DNA from: Riptortus pedestris
Taxonomy: Eukaryota > Arthropoda > Insecta > Hemiptera > Alydidae
Assembly (NCBI GenBank): GCA_019009955.1
Contig: CM032228.1
Span: 67,330,001-67,394,000 of the forward strand
DNA length: 64,000 nt
Direction of reading: 5' to 3'
Part shown: piece after piece, positions 31,961 through 43,948 of the stretch
Numbering within the stretch: the first letter of the stretch is position 1
Layout of the letters: each line of letters starts with the position of its first letter
The notes under the pieces: generated by a model
Told to the model about the DNA's origin: nothing
The model's database searches: none
Seen by the model: only the letters and a program-made list of their open reading frames with translations
Program-made: the position numbers and the translations under genes

Positions 31961-32126
31961 TTTAATTTTAATGCTGTTATTTGGTTTTAAATAGCTCTAA
32001 TCCCATTGTTAGTCCATAGGTTTAGCCTAATTAATAATAGCATTCTTCTTAGTATTTATTTAAATAGCTTGTTCGAAAATTTATTTTGTAAAAATTAGAA
32101 TTGTTTTTTGTTAGCATTGAAATTAC

Positions 32127-32400
32127 CGTCACGCCGGGGCAGCGTAAATTAAGCAGATTCCCTACGTGCTGCAATGACACACTGATGATCTGTTCTTCCC
32201 AATATTTTCTATACTTAAATAGAAAATTCGATGAGTAGAAGCGGGGGTTTGATGACATCTGGAAACAAGAAAATGCGTACAACTCCCATTGTAGAGCATC
32301 AATAGTTTAACAAGATTGATTCTGCTACATGTTATGATATGACGTATAATAAGGGAGATATATTGAATTTTCGAAATCCCCCGAACCCCCTGAATTATTT
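32127..32400 (-). mobile_element. HINE copy, reverse, right-end half only, diverged
   Basis: Begins ACCGTCACGCCGGGGCAGCG, AATTAAGCAGATTCCCTACG and reaches ATATGACGTATAATAAGGG and TTTTCGAAATCCCCCGAACC, where similarity ends. Confidence 0.7.
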
Positions 32401-32965
32401 AATAAATATGATGATGATCTCATAAATTTTCAATGAGTCTTTTTGAATAATAAAATTAGTGACGCACCGAAAATCTTCGAAATTAGTATAGCTTTGTAGC
32501 ACAATAGCCCGAGAAGATACTTGGATAATTCCTTACTTTCCATAAAATATATTAAATGAATTGTTTTATTTTAACACTTTTATTAAAATTTATAAAAGTC
32601 TTTATTATACTACTATGATTAATCTAGTTGGCTATTATCTTCCTAAATTTAGGTTGAGCCATTATCCCCCTCCTACCTTTTCCTAAAAAGTGACACTCTT
32701 TTGTATATTTTTAATTGTATTGTTTTACCAAATTAATTAAATAAATAAAAAGAGAAATTTTTGAATATCCGTAGGTATTTATTTTTATCAATAACGAAAA
32801 TTTTCTTTACATTTTATATAAATCACAAATATAATATGTCATTTGACGAAGGAACATGTACTTTAATAAATGAATTCTCATAATGTTTCTATGAGTAGGA
32901 AATAAAATGTGCCACCCAACCAGCTGAGTAAATGACAGTATGTCCAATTCGAATTTTGTATAAAT
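32401..32965. other. AT-rich sequence, no supported gene
   Basis: Nothing recognised. The minus-strand frames extending from here to 33200 read through (CA)n tracts and are artefacts. Confidence 0.5.
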
Positions 32966-32970
32966 ATATG

Positions 32971-33132
32971 CACACACACACACACACACACACACAAGTT
33001 TTCGTTCCAACCTCCCTCCCACTAGTCCGATTACAGTCATTAACGAACTTAATCCTCCTATGAAAGTTTTTAATACCGAGGTTGGTACTGATAAGAAAAA
33101 AATCGTCCACTGGAGCGTTAGCATACAGATAG

Positions 33133-33178
<46 letters not shown>
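32971..33178 (-). mobile_element. HINE-related fragment bracketed by two (CA)n tracts
   Basis: (CA)n at about 32971-32996, then reverse core blocks (CCTCCCTCCCACTAGTCCGAT, TTAACGAACTTAATCC, CGAGGTTGGTACTGAT, GGAGCGTTAGCATACAGATA), then a second (CA)n at about 33135-33178. Same subtype as 3781-4096, with CA at the usual microsatellite position. Confidence 0.75.
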
Positions 33179-33179
<1 letters not shown>

Positions 33180-33180
<1 letters not shown>

Positions 33181-33500
33181 ACAAACACGCGCACGCGCAT
33201 GGATACTCAATAGATCAAAATTTTGGTGAGTTTTATCATTTTGAATCCTATGTCATTCATTCCAGATGCCGACACAGTTCAAATGTACCACATTTAAGAA
33301 ATGATCCCCATTCAAACAATCCTGTTGTAAAAAATGCTCAACTATAACCCCAAGTGTATACTGATATACTAATGTATGTACATAGTAATATCCATAACAT
33401 TCACTTAGGGCTGGAAATATGTTAATTTATAGCATGGAAAAATGTTAATTTATTTATAATGTACATACACTTTAAGATGTGGCCTTTAGTAATAATAAAG
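33180..33500. other. Spacer, nothing recognised
   Basis: No supported gene. The plus frame through it originates in translated (CA)n. Confidence 0.5.
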
Positions 33501-33502
33501 AA

Positions 33503-33940
33503 TCCGTCACGCAGGGGCTGCGTAAACTAAGCAGATTTCCCACGTAAAGTTATACAATAGAGAAATCTCCATTCAAGAGGCGAACAGTTACGGAAACGGC
33601 CGAACTAGTTTTCGGCGGAAACGGATAAAAGTGACCATTGCTCGTCCGTTACACTTAATAAAAATGCAAATATCTCGGTTAATATTCAAGATAGAGAATA
33701 AATGTATAAACCAAAATTTATAGTAAATTTAATTTTCAATAAGATTGGTTCTATACAATATTTCGATGCGACGTATAGTAACGGAGATATTTCGAATTTT
33801 CGAAAATCCCCCCTCTAAACCTCCCCTCCCATTGGTCCGATTTAGCCGTTAACGAACTTGATTTGTCTTTTTATATAAAACGTTTAAATATCGAGTTTGG
33901 TAACGATCAAACAAAAATTGCAATCGCTAGAGCGTTAACA

Positions 33941-34025
<85 letters not shown>

Positions 34026-34146
34026 GAACGGACCTCATTGTCGTCATCTTCTGGGTAGGATCGACGGACATTTGAAGACATTTTTCTAAAATTGCGTCAT
34101 GAGTACGACCTCAGTAGCTGATTTCCCTTTAGGGAAATCTGCTAAA
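33503..34146 (-). mobile_element. HINE copy, subfamily A, reverse, well preserved
   Basis: TCCGTCACGCAGGGGCTGCG to TTTAGGGAAATCTGCTAAAA, 644 bp. The A arm has GAACAGTTACGGAAACGGCC, and the (TA)n tract (about 33943-34020) is one of the longest in the window. Confidence 0.92.
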
Positions 34147-34292
34147 AGAAATTCTCTCAATCAGGTAGGTGATAAATATGTGAGGACCTCATTTTATTGT
34201 TTGGTAGATCTTTGAAGGAGGTTTAGTAAAATTGTCCCATGAGGTTAAATATAATAAACTGATTTTTCCCTAATGGAAGTTTGCTAAAAAAA
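34147..34292 (-). repeat. HINE left-end fragment, reverse, abutting the previous copy
   Basis: ATGTGAGGACCTCATTTTAT, AGATCTTTGAAGGAGG, CCCATGAGGTTAAATATAAT, and TTCCCTAATGGAAGTTTGCT then AAAAAA. A diverged left terminus in the same orientation, directly adjacent. Confidence 0.65.
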
Positions 34293-34439
34293 AAATACTC
34301 ATCCAGAAGGATGAGATAAAAAAGATATTTCCAGCTTTAATATTTACTTTGGTACATAAAATTAATCTGTCCTCGGGCAGGCAAAAGCTTGTTGCCTCTT
34401 GTTGAAAACTTCCATTATCATTTCACGATTTGAACAAAG

Positions 34440-35145
34440 AAATCTGTCATGTAGAGGCTGCGTTAACTAAGCAGATTTCCCTCGAGTGGTTACACATACT
34501 CTTCATCTCATCACCATATAATTTATATATCTAAGTAAAAACCTGTTGTTTAGAAGTGGGTCTTTACTGAGGGGTATACCCACAAACAACCCGTCCAATG
34601 TATAAACTACTAAAAAAATAAATAGATAAACAATGGAAGAACATCAACAACTTAACAAGATTGTTTTTATAAAATATTTCGATCCGACTCACAACAAAGG
34701 AGATATTTTGAAGCCCCCATTATTTCTGGAGTGATATAAGCCATTTACGAATATGAAATATTAGAGTTAAATTATGGTTAAATATTTATTTTTATTATTA
34801 TTATTTATTTACGTCCACTTTTTGTAACTTAGGCTAATCGGGAGGGGTTATCTACAGGTTACCACCCTTTTCTAGCCATGGTGGGATTTTAGGACGTTAT
34901 TTAATGAATTTCATCAATAAATAATTTCCTTTGCCCAGGCGAGGATGGAACCCGCCACTCTTGGTTTACCATGTGAGATAAAGGTCTACGCTTTAACTCG
35001 CATGGCCTGAGAAAATCGCGTCACAACCTCAAATCGCGTACAAACTCGAAAGTATCGTGATAACTCGAAAATCTTGTAAAAACTGGAAAATCGCGTACAA
35101 TCTCAATAGCTGATTTCCTGTTAGGAAAATTTTCTAAACTTTGGC
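34440..35145 (-). mobile_element. Old HINE copy, reverse, interrupted by a SINE
   Basis: Begins AAATCTGTCATGTAGAGGCTG, AACTAAGCAGATTTCCC, with the core up to about 34790. After the SINE it continues at 35012 (AAAATCGCGTCACAACCTCA) with several short repeats of an AAAATCGCGTACAAACTCGA type, and ends ATTTCCTGTTAGGAAAATTT. Confidence 0.7.
34795..35011 (-). mobile_element. tRNA-derived SINE
   Basis: Minus-strand copy with tail TTATTATTATTTATTTACGT, body GGCTAATCGGGAGGGGTTAT, CTAGCCATGGTGGGATTTTA, and head CTTTAACTCGCATGGCCTGAG. No clear duplication was found. Confidence 0.88.
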
Positions 35146-35667
35146 TTTTTCATTTATATTAATTCATATCATTCATAGCTTTGAAATAAATGTTCACAGC
35201 TTGATCATGGATTAAACAGCTGTTGAGAGGTAATATAAGCCACACCTTTAGAGAATGAGGGAATTCGAGGGGGGCCGGCGGAATGTTGTTGCATGTGTCA
35301 GATAACATTAAAAATTCCGGGAATGCAGTGAATGCAAAATGCCCAATAAAGCAGGCCCTTTATCAGTATCTGACTGCTCCGCTATTTATGCCCTCTGCTT
35401 GTTCATTCATTTACTAGCAGCCCTCCTAAAGGGAAACTTCCGCTAGCAATCATGATATCAAATGATTTTAATTAGGTTTATATGTTTTCATTCCGGACTC
35501 ATAAATTAAATTTTAAATTATTCATATCACTTATTAAAGAATCAAAATTTCTATTCCATGAATAGTTTGATGCATGGAGAGATTCACAATTCCTTTTCTT
35601 ATAATATATTTCACCCTTTGCGCATATTAATACTATATTTAGTCTATAAAAATGACCAACGATCATA
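35146..35667. other. Unique block, possibly conserved non-coding
   Basis: No gene. About 35215-35460 is of more mixed composition and free of the window's repeats, with homeobox-type TAATTAG at the end. Function is unknown. Confidence 0.35.
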
Positions 35668-36460
35668 TCTAATATATAAAATTTCCATATCACAATGTTA
35701 GTTAGCATACCCCTCCGAAACGGCTTTACCGATTTGTACCAAATTTTATATGTGCATTCAGTAGGTCTGAGAATTGGCTACTATCTATTTTTCATACCCC
35801 TAATTGATAAGGGTTGTTCACCCTGAACATTTTTTTTTAAATTTTTGGACGAAATTTTTTGTTTTTATTTTTTTATAAAGTGGCATTAAAAAATACATAC
35901 AACCCTAAATTTTTACTTTTTCATCACCAACCCCTATTTTTTTATAGCCATTTTAGTAATTTAATCATTATCATCCCGCTCGATAACTGATCAATTATAG
36001 TGTTTTTAACTGTACTTCGATTAAAACTTCCCTTAGCTTATGGCAAATAAGATTCACACAATTAATTTCTCAATAATTTCACACGGGCAATTGTACGTAG
36101 CATGCTCTCGAGTGGGTAAACCATCCAGTTTGTTTGTGCTCGCTAAAGATGGGCTTACAAAAAATATTGTTCATGCTATAGCATTAAAAGATTGATGTTG
36201 TTTGTTAGTGTTACTGTCGTAATTAATATGTGATATGTAATTTTAAGAAATAAACTATTATAACTTAAAAATAATATTGTTTGGCGTTTGTTATTTTTAT
36301 ATTCCCTTATCGTTCATAGCGCTCCATGCCTATTTCACGCATATACCACATACTTACACACTTAACACGTAATAAGTACGTTACTTTTTGTCTACACTAG
36401 AATTTATCTAGAAACTAGAAATAATTTATAAGGCAAAACAACGTTTGCCGGGTTATCTAG
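35668..36460 (+). mobile_element. Non-autonomous Helitron, intact termini
   Basis: Textbook structure: A|TCTAATATATAAAATTTCC at the left, and at the right a perfect 6-bp hairpin GGCAAA-ACAACG-TTTGCC (36432-36449), 7 bases, then CTAG|T (36457-36460). 793 bp, no Rep/helicase frame. The 5' region ACAATGTTAGTTAGCATACC and CGGCTTTACCGATT is the kind found in insect Helitrons. The internal sequence is unlike the 300-bp-unit Helitrons elsewhere in this window, so it is a separate family. Confidence 0.93.
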
Positions 36461-36850
36461 TTAAGTTATAAATACAATATTAATTTGGTATCCCCAGAAT
36501 AAATATAATAAGTTAGGCTGCAGGAAATGTTCCTAGTTTCCTCTATAATGGTTTTCTTTAGGCAGAGTGCACTTTCAAAGTAACAGCTCCATCTTGAGTG
36601 CCTCTTAACACAAAAACCTTTTGAATACCAAACAATCAACAGTATTTCAAATTCTTTAACAAATACCAAAACTACCTTAGTTTTGAATTGAAGGAAAAAT
36701 ATCATTATTTTATGGTAAAATTATCTTTCTTTACAAAGCTCTTTCATAGTTATGTAGGAGAGGAGAGCATGATGATGGAAGTAAAATCTTTAGTTTACAT
36801 AGCCCTGAACACTTATTCAATGAGAAAACTGCTACCGAGTTTTTTGGCTA
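36461..36850. other. Spacer, no supported gene
   Basis: A 79-codon minus frame (36466-36705) shows no motif and is treated as chance. Confidence 0.5.
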
Positions 36851-36860
36851 CGGATTTTTA

Positions 36861-37440
36861 GCAGATTTCCCTTAATGAGGAATGTTTACATTTATGTAAA
36901 ACTATAGATCAAGTTCGTTGACGGCTGAAATCGGACCAGTGGGAAGGGGTGGTTTACGGGAGAAGAATTTCAAAAATTCAAAATATCTTCGTTGTTATGA
37001 TTCTAATCGAAAAGTTGCTAAGAATCAATCTTATTGTAAATGTAATAACCTATAAATGCTGTTATATACATATTACCTCTACGATGAATATTAACTGAGA
37101 TAATTGGATGTTTACGTTTTCCGCCGTCTGTGAACCCCCACTCCTACTCATGCCATATTAACAATAAGCTGTTACACCATGAACCACATTAATCTAGACT
37201 TCCAAATACTGATTTCAAAAGACCTTTCATAAGCGAGATACTTGCAAATTCGATTTGTAACGACGTCATCATTTACGATTTTTTGTTCTTGTATCGGAAA
37301 TGTTTATTCGATCTTTACCATTCTCGATATTTAAGTGCCAGTATAAGTCATTACAGAAGGTAATATTTGTTAATGGCTGAATTCGGGCCAGAAATAGTGG
37401 GGGTTTAGTCGGATTGTAATATTACAGAACCAATCTTGTT
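36861..37440 (+). mobile_element. HINE copy, forward, microsatellite region deleted
   Basis: TTTTTAGCAGATTTCCCTTA, then directly AGATCAAGTTCGTTGACGG (left arm and (TA)n missing), core, and a right arm with TAATTGGATGTTTACGTTTTC and ACTCATGCCATATTAACAAT. It merges into a second diverged core (AATGGCTGAATTCGGGCC). The end is indistinct. Confidence 0.65.
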
Positions 37441-37554
37441 GTTATTATTATTTTTATTAACCAATCTTGTTAATCTATTGTTGGTCTACTTCCTTGTTTT
37501 GAGCCCTCAAGAACCTTCTCCCCCGGCACGCACCAACGCTCATTGGTTGTAGCA

Positions 37555-37670
37555 GATTTCCCTTAAGGGAAATCAGCCATTGAGGTCGTACTCATGACTC
37601 GATTTTCAAAAAATGTCTTCAAATGTCCATCGATCCTACCCAGGAGATGACGAAAATGAGGTCCGTTCAA

Positions 37671-37724
<54 letters not shown>

Positions 37725-38053
37725 CTTTGATTGATTGAGATAACAATTATTCTGAATTATTATTAATTACAGTACTAGGTATAGTAAATAGTTCTCAATA
37801 AAATTAATATATTATATTCTGTTATTTTTCAGTAATTGTTTTTCTTTCCGGTGTGAAGCGGGCAGACCCGTTTGTTTACATTTCTAACCTAACGCTTCCT
37901 GTCGGCAGGTTATTGAAATTGGATGAAATATTTCTTATTTCCGTTTGTATTTATTCAAGGTGGTGTTGTGTTACCAGTAAGTAGATTTATCTATTACTAA
38001 ACTTCACGAGGGAAATTTGCTTGGTTTACGCAGCCCCTGCGTGACGGACTTTT
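37555..38053 (+). mobile_element. HINE copy, subfamily C, forward, core deleted
   Basis: Intact left arm to (TA)n (37677-37721), then straight into the C right arm (TTGATTGAGATAACAATTATTC, CTTTCCGGTGTGAAGCGG, GTTTACATTTCTAACC, GGTGGTGTTGTGTTACCAG). It ends at CGCAGCCCCTGCGTGACGGAC then TTTTT. The core blocks between are absent. Confidence 0.85.
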
Positions 38054-38119
38054 TATTTCAAGACTCCATTATACACCCCACTCACAGAGTAGTTAGTGCT
38101 AATTCACGTACCGAGTTTT

Positions 38120-38237
38120 AGCAGATTTCCCTTAAGGGAAATCAGCGATTGAGGTCGTACTCATGACGCGATTTTCAAAAAATGTCTTCAAATGTCCATC
38201 GATTCTACCCAGGACATAACGAAAATGAGGTCCGTTC

Positions 38238-38331
<94 letters not shown>

Positions 38332-38757
38332 ACGCTCTAGCGGTCGCAATTTTTGTTTGATCGTTACCAAACTCGATATTTAAACGTTTTATACAAAAAG
38401 ACAGATCAAGTACGTTAATAACTGAAATCAGACCAGTGGGAGGGGGAGGGTTAGAGGGGGGAATTTTCGAAAATTCGAAATATCTCCGTTACCATACGTC
38501 GGATCAAAAAAAATGTATAGAACCAATCTTATTGCAAATTACATGTACAATAAAAATTATTCTATACATTTATTCTCTATCTTGAATATTAACCGCGATA
38601 TTTGCATTATTATTAAATGTGGGCGGCTAACGGACGAATGAGTATCACGCCAAAAGCTAGTTTCCGTAAATGTTCAGCCCTTGTATGGAGATTTCTCTAT
38701 TGTATAACTTCACGAGGAAAATCTGCATAGTTTACGCAGCCCCTGCGTGACGGACTA
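38120..38757 (+). mobile_element. HINE copy, subfamily A, forward
   Basis: 638 bp with intact termini. The microsatellite is compound, (TA)n then (TG)n (about 38246-38329). A arm: AAATGTGGGCGGCTAACGG, AAAAGCTAGTTTCCGTAA. Ends CGCAGCCCCTGCGTGACGGAC then TATTTT. Confidence 0.92.
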
Positions 38758-38841
38758 TTTTACATAGAAATAGAGATGTGGTGAGATGAGGACACAGGCG
38801 TGTCATAAAAGCCCGTGGGTAATCTGAGTGAGAGACCTTTT

Positions 38842-39813
38842 AGCAGATTTTCCTTAAGGGGCTAAATCAGCTATTGAGGTCGTACTCATGACGCAATTTT
38901 CGAAATTTTTCTTCAAATGTCCATCGATCCTACCCACTAGATGACGAAAATGAGGTCCGTTCAAAACTGTATATCTATATATCAATCTATCAATCTATAT
39001 ATTTGTATGTTACCACTCTAGCGGTCGCAATTGTTGTTCAATCGTTACCAAACTCGATATTTAGTCGTTTTTTGTAAAAAGAAAGATCAAGTTCTTAATG
39101 GCTGTAATCGCGCAACGGGGAGGTTGGGTTTAGTGGAGGAGAAATGTGAAAATTTGAAATATCTCCTTTACTATAAGTCGGAATGAAAAGTGTACAGAAT
39201 GAATCTTATTGAAAATTAAATGTACTATAAATATTGTTATATACATGTATTCCCTATCTTGAATATAATCCGAGATATTTGTATTTTCCAGTTTTCACTC
39301 TTTTTTACCCCCCCCCCCCACTTCTACAATACTCTGTTATTTAATAAACCACATTATTCGAAGCTTATATTCCAAATATTGTTTCCAGAGACCTTTATTA
39401 TACGAGATACATGCAAATACGTTGTTGTGACCCCCCCCCTCCCCTCCTCTCAATCTTAAATTCTTGGACTACTAAAATTTGAGTTTGATAAAATTTATTC
39501 TGATTCAGTATAAATTACAGTACTAGATACGGTACATAATTTTCAATAAAATTAATATCTTATATTCTGATATTTTTCAGTTATTGTTTTTGTTTCCGGT
39601 GTCGGAAAGAAAAATAACAGGTGAAAGCCGTTGGCAGACCTGTTTGTTTACATCCGAGGTGCTTTCCGCCGGTAGCGGAAAGATGTCTTTTTACAGTTTG
39701 CATTTATTCACCTAATATTCACGGCGGTGTTGTGTTGGGAGTATGTAGGTATATCTATTATTAAAATTCACGTGGGACTTCTGCTTAGTTTGCACAGCCC
39801 CTGCGTGACGGAC
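38842..39813 (+). mobile_element. HINE copy, subfamily C, forward
   Basis: About 972 bp. The left arm carries a 4-base insertion in the palindrome loop (TTAAGGGGCTAAATCAGC). The microsatellite is reduced to irregular ATATCTATATATCAATC. The C arm (TGAGTTTGATAAAATTTATTC, TTTCCGGTGTCGG, ATTCACGGCGGTGTTG) ends CAGCCCCTGCGTGACGGAC then a T-run. C-runs at 39309 and 39430 are poly-C in the arm. Confidence 0.88.
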
Positions 39814-39821
39814 TTTTTTTT

Positions 39822-40604
39822 GTCGGCAATAGTGAAGTTTCAGTACACCACTATCAATCTGCGTGTGGAAGGCAGTATCTATTCAGACTAATAGCAGTTC
39901 CTTGACAGACACACGTCATCACAGGCTCTGATGGTGGGGAAACCAATAGGAACATGCAACGGAAAGCTACAAAGGAATACCATATACAGTGTATCTTAGT
40001 ATATTTAACGTTTATTATTGATATATTAACTTAACTTCATCCGTGATGTAGCCAATAACAAGCATTTAATTATTTTACGTCTTTTAAATTTACAAAATCA
40101 GTGGGACGCCACTAGTTATGAAGCTTATAATTTGAATTGTAATAAAACCATGATCTATTTCAAACGCCATATTATTGCAATTTAAATTTTTTTCTTTTAA
40201 TAGTCTCTTATTGGTCCGGATAATGAAGGTTTTTAACCTAAACTAAATTTGCCTGTAATTAAAGCCGATACGGGCTCACTTAGCCGAAATGATAACATCA
40301 AGACGGAACGATTTTTCGTAAATTTGGCCCCCCTCCCTTATAAATCTCTCACTTTTTAGGCCTAATTAGGGCCGTGGTTACAGGTCACAGAGAAACCCAT
40401 TAATTATACAGTTTGGGCCCTTTTTTTATCCTTTTTTCAACCGCCATTAGCGTGATTCATATCTTTCTGATGTATCCGGCGATTAATAGCATAAGGCTAT
40501 CAATCCTAGGGCAAAATGAAAGAAATTACGAACGTCGAAGAGTTTTTATGGATTTTTTCATATTTCAAAAGTGGCTAGCCTTATTTTGTTTCTTATTTTC
40601 TTAT
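39822..40604. other. Unique sequence, possibly conserved non-coding
   Basis: Repeat-free apart from a weak SINE-tail-like patch near 40358. The segment 40230-40520 has mixed composition with homeobox-type TTAATTAT and CGCCATTAGCG words. No open frame has recognisable content. Confidence 0.35.
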
Positions 40605-40610
40605 TCTGGG

Positions 40611-40642
<32 letters not shown>

Positions 40643-41077
40643 CTGTCAACGCTCCAGCAGTTGCTAGTTTTGTTTTATTGTTACTGAACTCGAAAGTTCA
40701 TGATCGTTAATGGCTGAAATCTGACCAGTGAGGGGCTTATAGGTGGGAATTTCGAAAAAATGTTTAACTCCGTTAATAGATCCCGCTGGATCAAAAAATT
40801 GTACATAGCCTTCTTATTGCAAATTTAATATTCTATTAATGTTGCTTGGTACGTTTTTTTCTTCAATATCTTGGTTATTAACCGAGATATTTGCATTTTT
40901 TGGTTTTCGGCCTTTAGTATACCCCCACTCATGCTCATGTAATATTAACAATAAGCTGTTAAATTATGAAGCACTCTATAAAAATATCAAATTTGTTCCC
41001 ATTTAACTATTAAGATTTGAAATAAATTCAAGTAGGTGACGAACTTGGGAAATCTGCTCAGTTAACGCTTTTTTTTA
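40605..41077 (+). mobile_element. HINE copy, subfamily B, forward, left arm missing
   Basis: Starts at a (TG)n tract (40615-40641) in the microsatellite position, then CTGTCAACGCTCCAGCAG, core, B arm (ATGCTCATGTAATATTAACAA, AAGCACTCT), and GGGAAATCTGCTCAGTTAACG, ending in a T-run without the usual hairpin. Confidence 0.8.
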
Positions 41078-41648
41078 ATCCCCCATCTTTTAAAATTTCT
41101 TCTTTCTAATTATACATCTCTATGTGCTCATAAACATACATGATTCGAACGAATCTCTTGTTTATTATCTGGGTAATCTTCGTAGAAATGTTTCGATAAT
41201 AATGTTATAAGAGCTAGGTGAACTTTACGTTTTCCTTATACATGACACGCCGTATCCAATCCTCACTGTTCCCGCATTATGCGTCGTCCTGGAGGTATTA
41301 ATTCTAATAAGTTCAGAGAGCTCGTGCCATTATTACTCGCCATCTCCAACGTAGAAATGCGGTAGCTCTGGGAATTCCCCGTGCGAATATGCTAAATTTG
41401 TGGTTAGGCAAGGCGAGTTAGGAGCCTAGATGGAGAGGTAAGGGATGTAGCTAGTGGTCTGGAATAAGTGTTAGCATAGCTAGATTCCAGAGATCTCCAG
41501 CTCCAGGCAAGCCTTCATTAGTTACTCCCGTCTTCCTTTGCCCATTACCACCCTCTCAGAGCCATATGTGCTAACAAGGCCCACAACATGCTTCCATTAT
41601 TTTTAATCCTCTGGGCTAAGATGGATTAATACGAGAAACATAAATTGT
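41078..41648. other. Unique sequence, no supported gene
   Basis: 41225-41600 is GC-richer and repeat-free. No frame with recognisable content was found. Confidence 0.45.
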
Positions 41649-41650
41649 TT

Positions 41651-41779
41651 TAGCAGACATCCCTTAAGGGAAATCACCTATTGAAGTCGTACTCATGACG
41701 CGATTTTTGAGAAAAAAAAATCCTTGTAATGTCCTAACTTGTAGATGACGAAAATGAGGTCCTCTCAAAATTATATATA
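41651..41779 (+). repeat. HINE left-end fragment, forward
   Basis: AGCAGACATCCCTTAAGGG, GAAGTCGTACTCATGACGCG, GATGACGAAAATGAGGTCC, then a short (TA)n in which a Helitron begins. Confidence 0.85.
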
Positions 41780-42185
41780 TATATATATAACTGAATGTTT
41801 ATTTGTATGTCCTTTATAGTATCGTAAACGGCTGAATTTTATGAAACTTGGTATATATATTACTACTAACCCTGGTTAGGTTTCTGGCTATATTAATTTT
41901 CTCTGAGACGAACAGGAGTGGGGGTAATAAGGGAGGCCTGAAATTAAAAATAGCCATATTTCGTTTCATATTGGTTTTTCGGGAAATATGCACATTACAA
42001 AAGTTGTTTATTTTGTTTTTTAGGGTAAGTTTTGTAATTTTGTCGTATACCAAAATATAAATGAGTTATATGCTAAACACAATAATGGGAGTCAACCATT
42101 TTATATGACACAAAAGAGTCAACCAAACTTAAAGAAGCTCCGTTTGTGATTTGGTGTTAAGCTCTCAGATTATAAGCTATATTAA

Positions 42186-43470
42186 CCCTAGTATTACCGA
42201 CCTCTCCCAGGTCGCATGGATTACCAAGGGGGGGGGGGCTCCTCGAGCCCAAAACCTTAAAAACCTTTTATTTTGGTTCTATAATTTTTTTAAAAATTTT
42301 ATTTCTATTGGATTATGTTTAATGAACGTTTCTTATGACACCTGTGAAAAAAAAATTAAATACAAAAATAAAAAAAAATTAAAAAAAAAAGTTCGGATGG
42401 GGAAAAAAGGATGGCTTTAAATTAAATGTAATTTTATTCTACTAGAGTAACATATCTAAACATTGTTAGAATAAAAAGTTATATATATCTAAGTTATTAT
42501 AACATTATAATATAATAATAATTTAAGAAAATCTAATTATCAGATTCGTAATTGCAATTATCGGTGCTTTTGCACAATAATTTTTTTTCCGAATGTTTGT
42601 TATACACTGAACGTTAACATTAGAAGCAATGCTGCTTAGATTTTGAGAGGTTGTTGTATTTTTCTTTTTTTGATTTGGCTTCTCTAACACAAGTGTAACA
42701 CCTTAGCCTTCCACTTGATGAACCTTGTTCCTCCAATTGGGGATAAGTCAGTTCTCGCCCTAGAGCATGCTCCATGGCCTTCACTGAAGATCTAGGAATG
42801 CCCACAAGATTTTCACTCCTTTCAGCAACACACAATTTTACTAAACTCTCAGATAGTTCAAATAAAAAGTACTTTCTTCGGCCAGCACTATTTCTTCTCC
42901 ATGTTGTGTCCAGGATGCAGCATGGACTAACTGTTCCCCTAGTTGGGAATAACCTAGAAAATCTTCTCTTTTCTAAAAAAGTACCTATCAGGAGCAATAA
43001 TTATAACCATCTCAGTAATATATTTTTTATATGAAAAAAAATTATATGGGGAGAATATATACCCGTATATTTTTTTATTGGCAAAAAAAAAACTTGAGAA
43101 GGATTGTGTATGTTAAAATTACTTCAAAGTAATTATTATTTCAGCAATATAATTAATAACACTTGAATTACTAGTTAAAAGTAGTATTAAATATCAATGG
43201 GCTCGAGGAGCCCCCCCCCTTGGTACTTAAGTGTATAACTACCCCTTGCATTACCAAGGAGGGGGCTCCTCGAGCTCATACGTCAAAAACATTTTTTTTT
43301 ATCAACATAGAAATTTTTTTATTTAATTTTGTTGTTATGCCCTCATTCTAGGATGTTTTTCTGAGGAATACATAAAATATCAAAAATATCCCATTCAAAT
43401 TGGGTGAGAGGGAACAAAAACAAAAAGTTGTGGGCTCAAGGAGCCCCCCCCCCTCTTGGTACTTCTAGGG
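42186..43470 (-). mobile_element. piggyBac-type element no. 4
   Basis: TTAA at 42182-42185 and 43471-43474. Termini are CCCTAGTATTACC and the complement of GGTACTTCTAGGG. A block combining TTGGTA/TACCAAG, a G- or C-run and CTCCTCGAGC recurs near 42222-42250, 43199-43226, 43251-43280 and 43433-43460. About 1,285 bp with a broken transposase gene on the minus strand. Confidence 0.88.
42560..42997 (-). pseudogene. piggyBac transposase C-terminal remnant
   Basis: The frame from 42997 down to 42620 reads KYFLFELSESLVKLCVAERS, NLVGIPRSSVKAMEHALGR and RLRCYTCVREAKSKKEKYNN up to a stop directly after SKSKQHCF. Past the stop the same frame continues CxRSVYNKHSEKK with two in-frame stops. The C-x2-C ... 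C-x2-C / H pattern is the Cys-rich domain at the end of piggyBac transposases. The catalytic part is missing. The plus frame 42774-43034 is a shadow. Confidence 0.85.
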
Positions 43471-43895
43471 TTAAAATTTTGATGTACGGAGAGGAGTGGG
43501 GGTTGTAAGGGAGGTCTGAAATAATAAATAGAGATATTTCGTGTCCTATTGGTTTTTCGGCAATTATGCACGTAACAAAAGTTGTTTATTTTGTTAATTA
43601 AAGTAACTTTTGAAATATAATCTTTTCCGTATAACAAAGTGAGGTGTAACAATTGAGGTATACACAAAAAACTATAGAAGGGGTCAAAAAAGTTCTAGGA
43701 CACGAAAGACTAAATCGAAATCAACTAAACTCCATATTTTTGACTATAAGCTATATGAACATTTTTAGGAACCAATAGGAATGGGGGTTGTTAGGGACGC
43801 ATTTAATGAAAAATTGCCATATTTCGTTTCCTATTTTTTTTTGGCGAACGTGCACATGACAAAATATGTTTAATTTGATATTTAGAGTAACTTTG

Positions 43896-43948
<53 letters not shown>

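Noticed and set aside
40355..40400. SINE tail relic (AGGCCTAATTAGGGCCGTGG, TTACAGGTCAC)
   Set aside because: Too short and too diverged to separate from chance.
42774..43034. 86-codon plus frame
   Set aside because: Antisense shadow of the piggyBac C-terminal remnant.
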